DNA from: Candidatus Eremiobacter antarcticus
Lineage (GTDB): Bacteria > Vulcanimicrobiota > Vulcanimicrobiia > Eremiobacterales > Eremiobacteraceae
Direction of reading: 5' to 3'
Assembly (NCBI GenBank): GCA_003244105.1
Contig: QHBK01000007.1
Span: forward strand, 1-55,720
DNA: 55,720 nt
Within the stretch, counting starts at the first letter, position 1. Every line of letters starts with the position of its first letter. Under the pieces are notes generated by a model, which was not told the origin of the DNA, did no database searches, and saw only the letters and a list, made by a program, of their open reading frames with translations. The position numbers were made by a program, and so were the translations under genes. This document shows, in pieces, positions 33,811 to 42,143 of the stretch.

Positions 33811-35280
33811 CTACTGGATCTTGCCGCTGACCGCAAAGCCGGCCGGGGCGTTCACCGGAGGCCGAAGCGTGAACGGCACCGCCGAGGTGCTTGCGCCCGG
33901 CGCGTTGACCACCATGCTCGTCTGCGCCACCTGAACGCCGTTATATGTCGCCGTGATCGTGCACGTGCCAGGCGACGCGCCGCTTGAGACGTCGAACTCG
34001 GCGTTAGGTCCGCTTGTGTTGTCGTTGTAGCCGGACGGAACGTCACCGTTGTTGTCGTTCTCGTTGATGCCGGCGATCGTGCACGGAGCCGTGACGACCA
34101 AGCTGTATGGTTGCGTGAGCAGCCCGGACGAGTCTGACACGAGCACGTTGAAATGCTGGTGCGTCAAAACTGAAGTCTTGAGATTGGTCGTCGTGCCGTC
34201 GTTGCAAACGCTTAGGTTGTGCAAAGGCGCGCACGCGGTAACGGTGACAAGGCTGAAATCCCACGCCTGGTTGCCGCCCAGCGCAAGGCCCGGCGGAACC
34301 GTGAAGCTCGTCTTATTGCCGTAGACGGTCGCCGGGAATGGACCGAATATGGTGGGGTTGGCATCCGGCACAAACGTTCCAGGCTTGGGAGAAAGCAACG
34401 TTCCCGAGGTCGCTTGGCTCCCGGAACCGTTGGCGAAGACGCCCGTGATGGTCGTGTTGGTAAGCGTAAGCGCTTGGCTAGCGGAGACGACGATCGACTC
34501 GATCGGCTGATCGCCGAAGATGATCTGTGGCACCAGCGGGGGCGAACCGCTGATCGTCTGCCACTCCAAGAAACCCGTGTTGACCGACGCTTGGTAGTTC
34601 GCGAGCGCGCCGAGCGGCCCGACGCTTGCGAGCGTTTGCGTGACGCCCGATTGGACCGGCAAGATGACGCTATTCGTGCCCGCGTTGTCGATGTTGCGCG
34701 CGATGATGAACGTGTAGCGCACTCCGGCCAGGAGCGTGACGCTCGCGTTCGGTTGCGCCGTAAACGTCAAGGTGTGGCCGCTGACCACTGCCTGACCTAA
34801 CAGAGATGGGTTGGTCTGCGCGTTCGCCGGCTTCGTCGGATCGTAGAACAAGAGGTCGAACGTTCCCGCCATGTTCACGTTATGCGGAAACGTGATCGAG
34901 AATCCGGGCACCGGCAACGTAATCGTGAACGGCAACGCGATGCCGATGAAGATCGGGAACGGGTCGGCGCTTGTCGTCGACAGCGCGGCAGCGCCGCCGG
35001 CCAAGCCGTTGCCCGAAAGATCCAGCCGCATCTGAGCGCCTTGAGGGGCGCGGCTCGCGCCAAGGGACATCGAACCGCTGTAGCCTTGCGGGAGCGGCAG
35101 CGAATAGCGACCCCCCGAAGGCGAAAGGGAATAGACTGCGCTTAACCCGCCACTTGGGGCGTTCGGCTGCGCGTGCGCGCGTGTGACGGCGTCGGGAGAG
35201 ACCCCGCCTCCGCTGCAGGCGGCGAGCGAAACGGCGAAAAGCGCGGCGGCCATGACGGCCCGTGCCTGGAAGACCTTCAT
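33811..35280 (-). CDS. Secreted lipoprotein, module copy 2
   Basis: 489 residues from ATG 35280, AGGAG 8 nt upstream. Lipobox LFAVSLAACSGGG. Colinear paralog of the gene at 29389, with the same block order: YSLSPSGGRYSLPLPQGYSG, DPFPIFIGIALPFTITL, FDLLFYDPTKPANAQTNP, GFLEWQTISGSP, TFVPDANPTIFGPFPATV, SGLLTQPYSLVVTAPC, NDNNGDVPSGYNDN, ending RPPVNAPAGFAVSGKIQ. The last 17 residues are identical in the two proteins while the middle has diverged, so that tail is under strong constraint or has been converted. Divergent from the cyclase gene at 35408 with 127 bp between the starts. Confidence 0.8.
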   Translation of the reverse strand: MKVFQARAVMAAALFAVSLAACSGGGVSPDAVTRAHAQPNAPSGGLSAVYSLSPSGGRYSLPLPQGYSGSMSLGASRAPQGAQMRLDLSGNGLAGGAAALSTTSADPFPIFIGIALPFTITLPVPGFSITFPHNVNMAGTFDLLFYDPTKPANAQTNPSLLGQAVVSGHTLTFTAQPNASVTLLAGVRYTFIIARNIDNAGTNSVILPVQSGVTQTLASVGPLGALANYQASVNTGFLEWQTISGSPPLVPQIIFGDQPIESIVVSASQALTLTNTTITGVFANGSGSQATSGTLLSPKPGTFVPDANPTIFGPFPATVYGNKTSFTVPPGLALGGNQAWDFSLVTVTACAPLHNLSVCNDGTTTNLKTSVLTHQHFNVLVSDSSGLLTQPYSLVVTAPCTIAGINENDNNGDVPSGYNDNTSGPNAEFDVSSGASPGTCTITATYNGVQVAQTSMVVNAPGASTSAVPFTLRPPVNAPAGFAVSGKIQ

Positions 35281-35407
35281 CAAGTAGCTCCTGTGCGGTG
35301 CTGCAAACGTTGCTGGACGGCGCCTAGCTTTGCCTCAGGCTCGGAAAAGGCCTTGAGACTTCATTTCCGGGGCCGGACTGCGCTTCCAGGAAATCGAAGA
35401 ACGGCGC

Positions 35408-38203
35408 ATGGGAGCGGTCCAGGCATCTTCGGGCTCAACTGTGCGCGCAAGCGGCCAACCGTCCGGCGATGTTTCGTTCCTCTTCACCGACATCGAAGGC
35501 AGCACCGTGCGCTGGGACCGTGACGCAGCTGCCATGCAGCAGGCGGTGCGACGGCACGACCACATCATGCGTTCCGTCATCGCCGCTCATCACGGCCACG
35601 TCTTCAAGACGATAGGCGATGCGTTTTGCGCCGTCTTTTGGCATGCTGCGGATGGGTTGCACGCAGCGCTGGAAGCGCAGCGCGCACTGGCGATCGAGGA
35701 CTTCTCTTCCGTCGAAGGCGTGCGCGTCCGGATGGCGCTGCACGTGGGCGCGTCTGATGAACGAGACGGAGATTATTTCGGTCCGACGCTGAACCGTGTG
35801 GCGCGGCTGCTGGCGATCGGGCACGGCGGTCAGGTGCTCCTTTCCGCGGCCGCAGCCGCCAAGGCGTCAGATGCCTTGCCCGGCACGACGCTGCGCGATC
35901 TGGGCGAGCACCGCCTCAAAGACCTCAGCTCACCGGAGCACGTCTTCCAACTCGTCGCTCCCGACCTCACCGCGGAGTTCCCAAAGCTGCGGTCGCTGAG
36001 CATCCTCGACAACAATCTGCCCATTCAGTTGTCAAGCCTGGTCGGCCGCGAGCAAGACGTCGCGGAGATCAAAGCGCTGGTCGAGCATTCTCGGCTGGTC
36101 ACGCTCTGCGGAGCAGGCGGCATCGGCAAGACTCGCTGCGCCATGCAAGTCGGCGCCGATCTGCTCGACGGTTACAGCGACGGCGTCTGGTTCGTCGATC
36201 TCGCGTCGCTCGGCAATGCGTCGCTTGTGCCCAACGTCGTCGCTGCGGTCTTCGACGTGCAAGAACCGTCGAACCAGCAAATGCTCGACGCGCTGATCGC
36301 ATTTTTCAAGAACAAAGAACTGCTTGTGATCCTCGACAACTGCGAGCACGTGATCGCCGACGTCTCGAAGACCGCAGACGCTCTCCTCAAAGCGTGTCCA
36401 AAGCTGCGGATACTCGCGACCAGCCGCGAGAGCTTGGCGATCGGCGGCGAGAGCGTCTACCGCATGCCGTCGCTCGCCGTGCCTGCCGACTCCCATGGTC
36501 TCACGGCGGCAGCGGCGCTTGCATACGGCGCAATCGCGTTGTTCGACGTGCGCGCGCGCGCGGCGAACGCGCGCTTCCAGCTTAGTGACGACAACGCGCC
36601 CGTGATCGCCGAGATCTGCCGCCGTCTGGACGGCATAGCGCTCGCCATCGAGCTTGCCGCAGCACGCATCAAGGTGCTGTCGCCCAGGCAGCTGTCTGAA
36701 AAGCTCGACGAGCGTTTTCGGCTTCTGACCGGCGGCAACCGCGCCGCACTGCCGCGCCAGCAGACGATGCGGGCGCTGATCGACTGGAGCTACGACTTGC
36801 TTTCGGAATCGGAACAACGCCTTTTCCGGTACTTTTCGATTTTCGCCGGCGCCTTTACGCTGGAGCTTGCAACCGCAGTTTGCGCCGACGACTCTATCGC
36901 CGACTTCGAGATGCTCGACCTGCTCTCGTCGCTCGTGGACAAGTCGCTGCTCCATCCGGAATATGCAGCCGATGAGACGCGCTACCGGCTGTTGGAGTCA
37001 ACGCGCCAGTATGCGCGCGAGAAACTGCTCGAACGGGGCGAATACGAGAGCATCGTGCGGCGCCACGCAGATGTTTATGTCGCGTTTGCCGACAAGCTCG
37101 ACGACTCGTGGGACTCCACGCCTGACCGTGAATGGATCTGCAAAGCAGAACCGGAGATGGACAACTGGCGGGCAGCCATCGCGTGGGCCGTCTCCGCCAA
37201 CGGCGACACGCGCGTCGTGCAGGAGCTCGCGCTCGCGAAGGTATGGCAAGAACTGGCGCATGCCGAGGGCCGGCGGTACGTGCGGATGGCGCTCGACGCG
37301 GTCGCCGCCGATACGCCGCCCTTGTTGGTCGCCGAACTCGAGCTGTCAGCGTCCAAAATCGACTCGATTTTCGGACAGTTCAAGAGCGCGCTTGCTTCGG
37401 CCGAACGGGCGCTCGCGATCTTCCAACAATTGCCCGACCCGGAATTGTGTGTCGCCAACGCTCAATTGTGCGCCGGCCGCGCGCTGCTCTTCCTCTCTCG
37501 CATCGAAGAGGGCGAAGCATTGCTGCAGGCTGCGCTGGATGTCTTTCGCAAGACGCACAGCCAGAAGACCATGGGGTCCGCGTTGTCCGCGCTCGGTGCG
37601 GCTCGCATCATGCAGGACGACATCCCGGAAGCACGTTCGCTTTTGATGGCGGCGGGCGCGATTTACAAGTCGACAGGAGCCGATGGGCGCCTTCCCGCTG
37701 TTTTGAGCTTGCTGGCGGAGGCAGAATTCCGCGCCGGTGATGTCGAGGCTGCGCTGCGCGTGGCCGGGGAAGCATTGGAAGCGCATCGCGCTATTAAAAG
37801 CGGCCCAAACGTTCTCAACGTCTTGTACAACATGGCTGCCTATCTGACCGCGCTTGCGCGCTTTGAAGAGGCGCGCAGCCACGCCCATCAGGCTCTCAAG
37901 CTGGCGCGCGAAGAGCAGGCTGAGGCAGACGTGGCCTTCACGTTGCAGCATTTGGCCGCGATCGATGCGCTGAAGCCCGACAATGGTGCAGACGGCCGAA
38001 TGCGGGCGGCGCGTTTGATAGGCTTCGTCGATGCGCGACTCGCGTCGCTCGACTCCGCGCGCGAGTACACGGAGCAAGTCGAGTACGACCGCGTGCAAGC
38101 CGCGTTGCGAGATACGCTCCAGCCGGATCAGCTCGATACGTTGATCGACGAAGGACGGCATTGGAACGAGGAGCGAGCCGTCAGCGAAGCCATGGCGATC
38201 TGA
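35408..38203 (+). CDS. Class III nucleotide cyclase - STAND ATPase - TPR protein, module copy 2
   Basis: 931 residues. Domain order as in its paralog at 30983: cyclase (VSFLFTDIEGSTVRWD, FKTIGDAFCAVF, DYFGPTLNRVARLL), STAND ATPase with P-loop CGAGGIGKTRCAMQ (about residue 235) and LLVILDNCEHVI, then PRQQTMRALIDWSYDLLSESEQRLFRYFSIF and TPR repeats ending HWNEERAVSEAMAI. It is closer to the 30983 protein than to the 18048 one, judged by shared stretches such as the YRYVRMA/RRYL and LCAGRALLFL blocks. Catalytic and ATP-binding residues are intact. The gene pairs divergently with the lipoprotein gene at 33811. Confidence 0.88.
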   Translation: MGAVQASSGSTVRASGQPSGDVSFLFTDIEGSTVRWDRDAAAMQQAVRRHDHIMRSVIAAHHGHVFKTIGDAFCAVFWHAADGLHAALEAQRALAIEDFSSVEGVRVRMALHVGASDERDGDYFGPTLNRVARLLAIGHGGQVLLSAAAAAKASDALPGTTLRDLGEHRLKDLSSPEHVFQLVAPDLTAEFPKLRSLSILDNNLPIQLSSLVGREQDVAEIKALVEHSRLVTLCGAGGIGKTRCAMQVGADLLDGYSDGVWFVDLASLGNASLVPNVVAAVFDVQEPSNQQMLDALIAFFKNKELLVILDNCEHVIADVSKTADALLKACPKLRILATSRESLAIGGESVYRMPSLAVPADSHGLTAAAALAYGAIALFDVRARAANARFQLSDDNAPVIAEICRRLDGIALAIELAAARIKVLSPRQLSEKLDERFRLLTGGNRAALPRQQTMRALIDWSYDLLSESEQRLFRYFSIFAGAFTLELATAVCADDSIADFEMLDLLSSLVDKSLLHPEYAADETRYRLLESTRQYAREKLLERGEYESIVRRHADVYVAFADKLDDSWDSTPDREWICKAEPEMDNWRAAIAWAVSANGDTRVVQELALAKVWQELAHAEGRRYVRMALDAVAADTPPLLVAELELSASKIDSIFGQFKSALASAERALAIFQQLPDPELCVANAQLCAGRALLFLSRIEEGEALLQAALDVFRKTHSQKTMGSALSALGAARIMQDDIPEARSLLMAAGAIYKSTGADGRLPAVLSLLAEAEFRAGDVEAALRVAGEALEAHRAIKSGPNVLNVLYNMAAYLTALARFEEARSHAHQALKLAREEQAEADVAFTLQHLAAIDALKPDNGADGRMRAARLIGFVDARLASLDSAREYTEQVEYDRVQAALRDTLQPDQLDTLIDEGRHWNEERAVSEAMAI

Positions 38204-38216
38204 CGACGGCCTCTTT

Positions 38217-39050
38217 TCACGCCCGCAATCGCTTCTCGAATTTGATGCGCGTGTATGCAGGTGTGAAGCCTTGGCGTTCGAGGTTCCGATGCGACGCGCT
38301 GCCCGGCGCGGCGACGCACAGAGCCAGGTCGCAGCCTGCTTCTAAGCCGCGCGCTAAGCGTGCCTGAATAAGCGCTGTTTGAATTCCAAGACCTCGGTAT
38401 GCCGCAAGCGTGCTAGCCCCGAAGAGAGCGGCCAAACGGTTGTCGACGCTCATGGATGCGCCAGCCACAGGCTTGCCGCCGACACGCGCCAGATAGCTCT
38501 CCACTCCCCGCGTGTGCTTTGCGACCAACATGACCTCCAACAGCTCAGGCGACACCGGGTCGGTTTCCGCGAAGCCCTCTGCCACCGTCCGGTTCAAGAG
38601 GTCAAGCTCGTCTGCGCCAGCCTGCTCAATAACAAACGCTTGAGACGCGGAGCGCCATGAATCCGCCGGCTGGAAAACGCGCGTCATGACGTTTGTATAG
38701 TCGATGGGATAAAAGCCGCGTCGGGCGAGCAGTTTTGTGAACGATGGGTCCGCCAGGGGACAAAGTTCAACCAGCACTGCGGAGCCGCGCTCGAGGTAAA
38801 AGCGTTCGAGCCGCTCGATGTCTGCTTCGCTTACGGCGCCGTGCAACCCCAGCCCGATTGCTTGCGAGAACGGGGACTCGATGCCCGTGAAGCAAGCCAC
38901 GCCGCCCGCGATTTCTTCACTCACAGCGGGGATGTGCGGCATGAGCCGCCGCACGTTCTCGACGACTTCCGCGCTGTCGTATGCGATCTCACCTTCTAGG
39001 CGGCGCGCCAACGCCAACGTCAGCACGGTGTGGGGGGCCTCAGCTCTCAT
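38217..39050 (-). CDS. GNAT-family acetyltransferase
   Basis: 277 residues from ATG 39050. The C-terminal half has the acetyl-CoA binding pattern: VGGKPVAGASMSVDNRLAALFGASTLAAYRGLGIQTALIQARL followed by ASHRNLERQGFTPAYTRIKFEK, where R-GLG-Q-AL is the pyrophosphate loop. The N-terminal ~150 residues (PHIPAVSEEIAGGVACFTG ... ERFYLERGSAVLVELCPLADPSFTKLLARRGFYP) form a degenerate GNAT-like half seen in two-lobed members. Substrate unknown. Divergent from arsR; they share 99 bp of upstream DNA. Confidence 0.85.
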   Translation of the reverse strand: MRAEAPHTVLTLALARRLEGEIAYDSAEVVENVRRLMPHIPAVSEEIAGGVACFTGIESPFSQAIGLGLHGAVSEADIERLERFYLERGSAVLVELCPLADPSFTKLLARRGFYPIDYTNVMTRVFQPADSWRSASQAFVIEQAGADELDLLNRTVAEGFAETDPVSPELLEVMLVAKHTRGVESYLARVGGKPVAGASMSVDNRLAALFGASTLAAYRGLGIQTALIQARLARGLEAGCDLALCVAAPGSASHRNLERQGFTPAYTRIKFEKRLRA

Positions 39051-39113
39051 AGGCACGGCTTTCGCTTGCTCGCTATCTTTTTGCTTTCGCAATCCGGCGT
39101 CTCGAACATCCGG

Positions 39114-39157
39114 TTGACAGGCTCGCAAGCGCCAATTATACTTAACCAAATGGTTAA
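39114..39157 (+). promoter_or_regulatory. arsR promoter with a palindromic operator over the start codon
   Basis: TTGACA (39114-39119), 17-bp spacer, TATACT (39137-39142), then 7 nt to ATG 39150. A perfect 16-bp palindrome TTAACCA-AA-TGGTTAA occupies 39142-39157 and includes the last base of the -10 box and the start codon. This is where an ArsR-family dimer would block initiation, and the spacing predicts a leaderless transcript. Hexamers and palindrome are seen; binding is inferred. Confidence 0.8.
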
Positions 39158-39509
39158 TGATACTCGACCGTTGGATCTCGTGTTTTCCGCCCTCTCCGAC
39201 CCCACGAGGCGGGCGATGCTAGAACGGCTTCGTAAAGGCGAACTGACGGTGGGCTCCCTAGCGACCCCTTTCAACATGTCGCTGCCGGCGGTGTCGAAAC
39301 ACGTCAAGATCCTCGAAAACGCCGGGCTTGTCTCGCGCGCGGTCGAGGGCCGGGAGCACTACTGCCGGCTTACCCCCAAGGCGCTGCAAACGGCTGCCGC
39401 ATACCTGGATCATTACCGCACGTTCTGGAACCAGCGGCTCGACTCGCTGGCTCGCTTTCTCGAACCATCCACACGCCGCTCTCGCTCAAGGAGAAAACGC
39501 AATGGCTAA
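39150..39509 (+). CDS. ArsR-family winged-helix repressor
   Basis: 119 residues from ATG 39150, the start that sits inside the operator palindrome. Pattern: VFSALSDPTRRAMLERLRKGELTVGSLATPFNMSLPAVSKHVKILENAGLVSRAVEGREHYCRLTP, the ArsR DNA-binding fold with no Cys metal site, followed by a C-terminal helix that contacts the SRPBCC partner in similar operons (YLDHYRTFWNQRLDSLARFLE). It overlaps the SRPBCC gene by 8 bp. Likely represses its own operon; the inducer is unknown. Confidence 0.92.
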   Translation: MVNDTRPLDLVFSALSDPTRRAMLERLRKGELTVGSLATPFNMSLPAVSKHVKILENAGLVSRAVEGREHYCRLTPKALQTAAAYLDHYRTFWNQRLDSLARFLEPSTRRSRSRRKRNG

Positions 39510-39957
39510 CCCGCAGACTCAACAAGCAATTTCTTTGGAAGTACGCCGCACGATTGATGCACCGCGCTCGAAAGTCTACGCCGCCTGGACCGACCCCAAG
39601 CAATTCGAGCAGTGGTTCCCGCCGGAAGGCTTCGAGTGCAAGGTCGCTGACATGGATTTGCGCCCCGGCGGTTCGTACCGCGTTGGCGTCAAGCCGGCCG
39701 ACGACGACATGTTCTATGCCTTCGGCACCTACAAGGAGGTCCGGCCCCCCGAGCGTTTAGCATTCACGTGGGGATGGACTGACAGCGATCACGACTGGAA
39801 CAACTCCCTCGTGACCATCGATTTCCACGACGCCGGCGGCAAAACGGAAATCGTCATCAAGCATGAGGGATTCTCATCGGAGGCACCTCGCGACGAGCAC
39901 ACGATCGGCTGGAACAAGTGCATCGATCGCGTTGCCCAGCTCGTCTCGAAATCGTAA
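39502..39957 (+). CDS. SRPBCC / AHSA1-domain protein
   Basis: 151 residues from ATG 39502, AAGGAG 7-8 nt upstream. AHSA1-type signature: RRTIDAPRSKVYAAWTDPKQFEQWFPPEGF, GSYRVGVKP, FGTYKEVRPPERLAFTWGW, VTIDFHDAGGKTEIVIKHEGF and a C-terminal GWNKCIDRVAQL helix. The fold makes a deep hydrophobic ligand cavity. ArsR-SRPBCC pairs are very common and the SRPBCC protein is thought to bind or process a small lipophilic compound that the regulator controls. Confidence 0.92.
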   Translation: MANPQTQQAISLEVRRTIDAPRSKVYAAWTDPKQFEQWFPPEGFECKVADMDLRPGGSYRVGVKPADDDMFYAFGTYKEVRPPERLAFTWGWTDSDHDWNNSLVTIDFHDAGGKTEIVIKHEGFSSEAPRDEHTIGWNKCIDRVAQLVSKS

Positions 39958-39967
39958 GAGGCCGAGC

Positions 39968-40669
39968 ATGACGACCGCAACCAAAACTGATGGGATGACG
40001 TCCTCCAAGCCAAGCGCTCAATACGAGCAGGCGCGCACCGAACTGCTCAAGGCGGAGATCGCGCTCAAGGAACAAGTGGAACGAGTCGCGGCCATGCGCC
40101 GGTCGCTGCCGCTTGGACGGCGCGTAAAGGACTACGTCTTTCGGGAAGGAGCGCCCGACCTCACCGTTAACTCGCCAAGCAGCTTTTTCGAAACCCGTCT
40201 ATCCGAGCTGTTCCGGCCCGGCAACGACACTCTGATCGTAGACTATCTCATGTTCGCACCGGATGCCGACCGCGCGTGCCCGATGTGCAGCATGTGGGCC
40301 GACGGCTACAATGCGGTGGCGCAGCACGTCAACGACAAGACCAACTTCGTGCTGGTCGCGCGCGCGGAGATCGGCAAGCTGCGCGACTGGGCCCGCGCAC
40401 GCGGCTGGACCAAACTTCGGCTGCTGTCAAGCCACAACAACACGTTCAACCGCGACATGGACGTCGAGGAGGATGCTTCCTCGCAGAAGCCGGGCGTCAG
40501 CGTCTTCGTGCGCAAGGGTGAGGACGAGATCTACCACAGCTACACGATCACCGCGGAGCCGGCGCCCGATCAGAACCGGGGAATCGATCCGTATTCGCCG
40601 GTTTGGAATCTGTTCGACTTGTTGCCCGAAGGGCGCGAAGACTGGTTCCCACAGCACTTCTATCACTGA
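39968..40669 (+). CDS. DUF899 thioredoxin-like protein
   Basis: 233 residues from ATG 39968, just 10 bp after the SRPBCC stop with GAGG upstream. DUF899 pattern: LLKAEIALKEQVERVAAMRRSLPLG, KDYVFREG, LFRPGNDTLIVDYLMFAPDADRACPMCSMWADGYN, NFVLVARAEIGKLRDWARARGW, SSHNNTFNRDM, and GREDWFPQHFYH near the end. The CPMC motif is thioredoxin-like in position. DUF899 proteins regularly accompany ArsR-SRPBCC operons; the reaction is not known. Third gene of the operon, closed by the hairpin at 40688. Confidence 0.9.
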   Translation: MTTATKTDGMTSSKPSAQYEQARTELLKAEIALKEQVERVAAMRRSLPLGRRVKDYVFREGAPDLTVNSPSSFFETRLSELFRPGNDTLIVDYLMFAPDADRACPMCSMWADGYNAVAQHVNDKTNFVLVARAEIGKLRDWARARGWTKLRLLSSHNNTFNRDMDVEEDASSQKPGVSVFVRKGEDEIYHSYTITAEPAPDQNRGIDPYSPVWNLFDLLPEGREDWFPQHFYH

Positions 40670-40687
40670 CGAACGCAGGGTAGGAAA

Positions 40688-40721
40688 ACAAGCCGGCCGC
40701 CTCATGGGTGGCCGGCCTTGT
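40688..40721 (+). terminator. GC-rich hairpin after the ArsR operon
   Basis: Inverted arms ACAAGCCGGCC and GGCCGGCCTTGT around a short loop. The stem is strong but followed by TCATCATCGT rather than a T-run, so it is either a weak intrinsic terminator or a barrier hairpin. Confidence 0.5.
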
Positions 40722-40792
40722 CATCATCGTGGCAGAGCTGCCGAAGGCCGGTTCACCGCTTCGCCGCAAACTGCATGGCTGGGAGGTGGTCT

Positions 40793-41713
40793 ATGCTCAA
40801 GTTGAAGGCTTTCAGTGCGGCGATCATCTGCTTGCTCGTGCTTTGTACTGGCATCGGGATGGCGGACGCGCCTGCCGCGATGAGTGCTGCGGAAGCGCTC
40901 TACGCCGTGAAGGATTACGCGCGCGCCGTTCCCGCGTATCAAGCGATCGTGGCTCAAGACCCAAAGAACGGTTTAGCCTGGTATCACCTGGCTGTATCTT
41001 TGCAAAACCTGCATCGTTTCGATGAAGCCGAAAAGGATTACAACGAGTCCTTGAGCGCCGGCTTTCAACCGTATTCCGTGTTTTACCGTTTGGCGCAGCT
41101 GGAAGCGCAGAACAATCGCGCCGATAAGGCGCTGGACTATCTGAGCAAGGCGAATGACTTGAGTTCGCTGCCTCCGGCTCAGATAGAAGGCGATTCGAAC
41201 TTCGCTTCACTGCATGGCAACGCAAAATATGCGGCGCTCGTCGACAAGCAGCAGCGCGCGTTTCATCCCTGCATGTACGACCCAGCCTACCGAGCGCTGG
41301 ACTTTTGGGTCGGCGATTGGAACGTCAAAGCTCAGGCCAACACGCAGGTCGGGCAAAGCCATGTCGACCTTATTTTGGACAAGTGCGTTGTGTTCGAGAA
41401 CTGGACCGATGCATACGGCGGAACGGGCAAGAGCTTCACGTTCTACGATGCGACCGCCAAGCAATGGGTGCAGCACTGGGTTGATGGGATGGGAAGCGCC
41501 AACGACTACCTAGGCGGCAGGGATGGCAACTCGATTTTGATGATCGCCAAAACGGTCGGTCCCAAAGGCGAGCCGGTGCTGCGGCGCATGCGCTTCACGC
41601 CGCTTGACGGCGGCCGCGTTCGTCAGTACATGGATCAGTCGTCTGACGGCGGAAAGACATGGGCGGCATCCTTCGACGGAATCTACGAGCCGAAAGCAAA
41701 GACCCCCATGTAG
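40793..41713 (+). CDS. Exported TPR protein with SnoaL/DUF1579-like domain
   Basis: 306 residues from ATG 40793, GGGAGG 6 nt upstream. Signal peptide LKLKAFSAAIICLLVLCTGIGMADA. Residues ~30-140 are two or three TPR units (ALYAVKDYARAVPAYQAIVAQDPKNGLAWYHLAVSL). The C-terminal ~150 residues (YRALDFWVGDWNVKAQAN ... WTDAYGGTGKSFTFYDATAKQWVQHWVDGMG ... YMDQSSDGGKTWAASFDGIYEP) resemble the DUF1579/heme-binding-lipocalin-like beta barrel found in many secreted proteins. Periplasmic; ligand unknown. Stands alone after the ArsR operon. Confidence 0.8.
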   Translation: MLKLKAFSAAIICLLVLCTGIGMADAPAAMSAAEALYAVKDYARAVPAYQAIVAQDPKNGLAWYHLAVSLQNLHRFDEAEKDYNESLSAGFQPYSVFYRLAQLEAQNNRADKALDYLSKANDLSSLPPAQIEGDSNFASLHGNAKYAALVDKQQRAFHPCMYDPAYRALDFWVGDWNVKAQANTQVGQSHVDLILDKCVVFENWTDAYGGTGKSFTFYDATAKQWVQHWVDGMGSANDYLGGRDGNSILMIAKTVGPKGEPVLRRMRFTPLDGGRVRQYMDQSSDGGKTWAASFDGIYEPKAKTPM

Positions 41714-41738
41714 CAGCCGGTTTCCGCCGTTTACCTGA

Positions 41739-42125
41739 TTAACGAGTTAGAGCTTGCGTGACAGCTTTCGAAATGTCTTCGTTTGTGTTTCCGGCCTTAC
41801 GCATGCGCTCCGTGAAGGCCCTTGCAGCTTCTCGAAGGTCATTGGTTCGTGACTTCACATTAAGTAACGGCGGATTATTTGCTACTTGGGTCCCACGTCT
41901 GCCGCTGGCGACCAGCCATCCCTCTTCTTGGAGCTGTTGATACGCCCGCGCTACCGTATTAGGAGCGATACCTAAGTCGCCAGCTAACTGCCGGACGGTG
42001 GGCAATGCATCTCCCGGATGCAAGCGAGACGTCCGGATGGCGTCACAGATCTGGGAAACGATTTGTTCAAACGGCGGAATCCGAGAATCGCTTTTCACCA
42101 CGATCGACGGCCCATAGTCAATCAT
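41739..42125 (-). CDS. GntR-family regulator, YtrA subgroup
   Basis: 128 residues. N-terminal winged helix: PPFEQIVSQICDAIRTSRLHPGDALPTVRQLAGDLGIAPNTVARAYQQLQEEGWLVASGRRGTQV, then a short C-terminal dimer helix, the length expected of YtrA-type GntR proteins. These usually repress an ABC transporter or membrane-protein operon. It is the second gene after the membrane protein at 42144 with 18 bp between them, so it probably controls that operon. Confidence 0.9.
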   Translation of the reverse strand: MIDYGPSIVVKSDSRIPPFEQIVSQICDAIRTSRLHPGDALPTVRQLAGDLGIAPNTVARAYQQLQEEGWLVASGRRGTQVANNPPLLNVKSRTNDLREAARAFTERMRKAGNTNEDISKAVTQALTR

Positions 42126-42143
42126 GCAAAAACGATCAACAAA

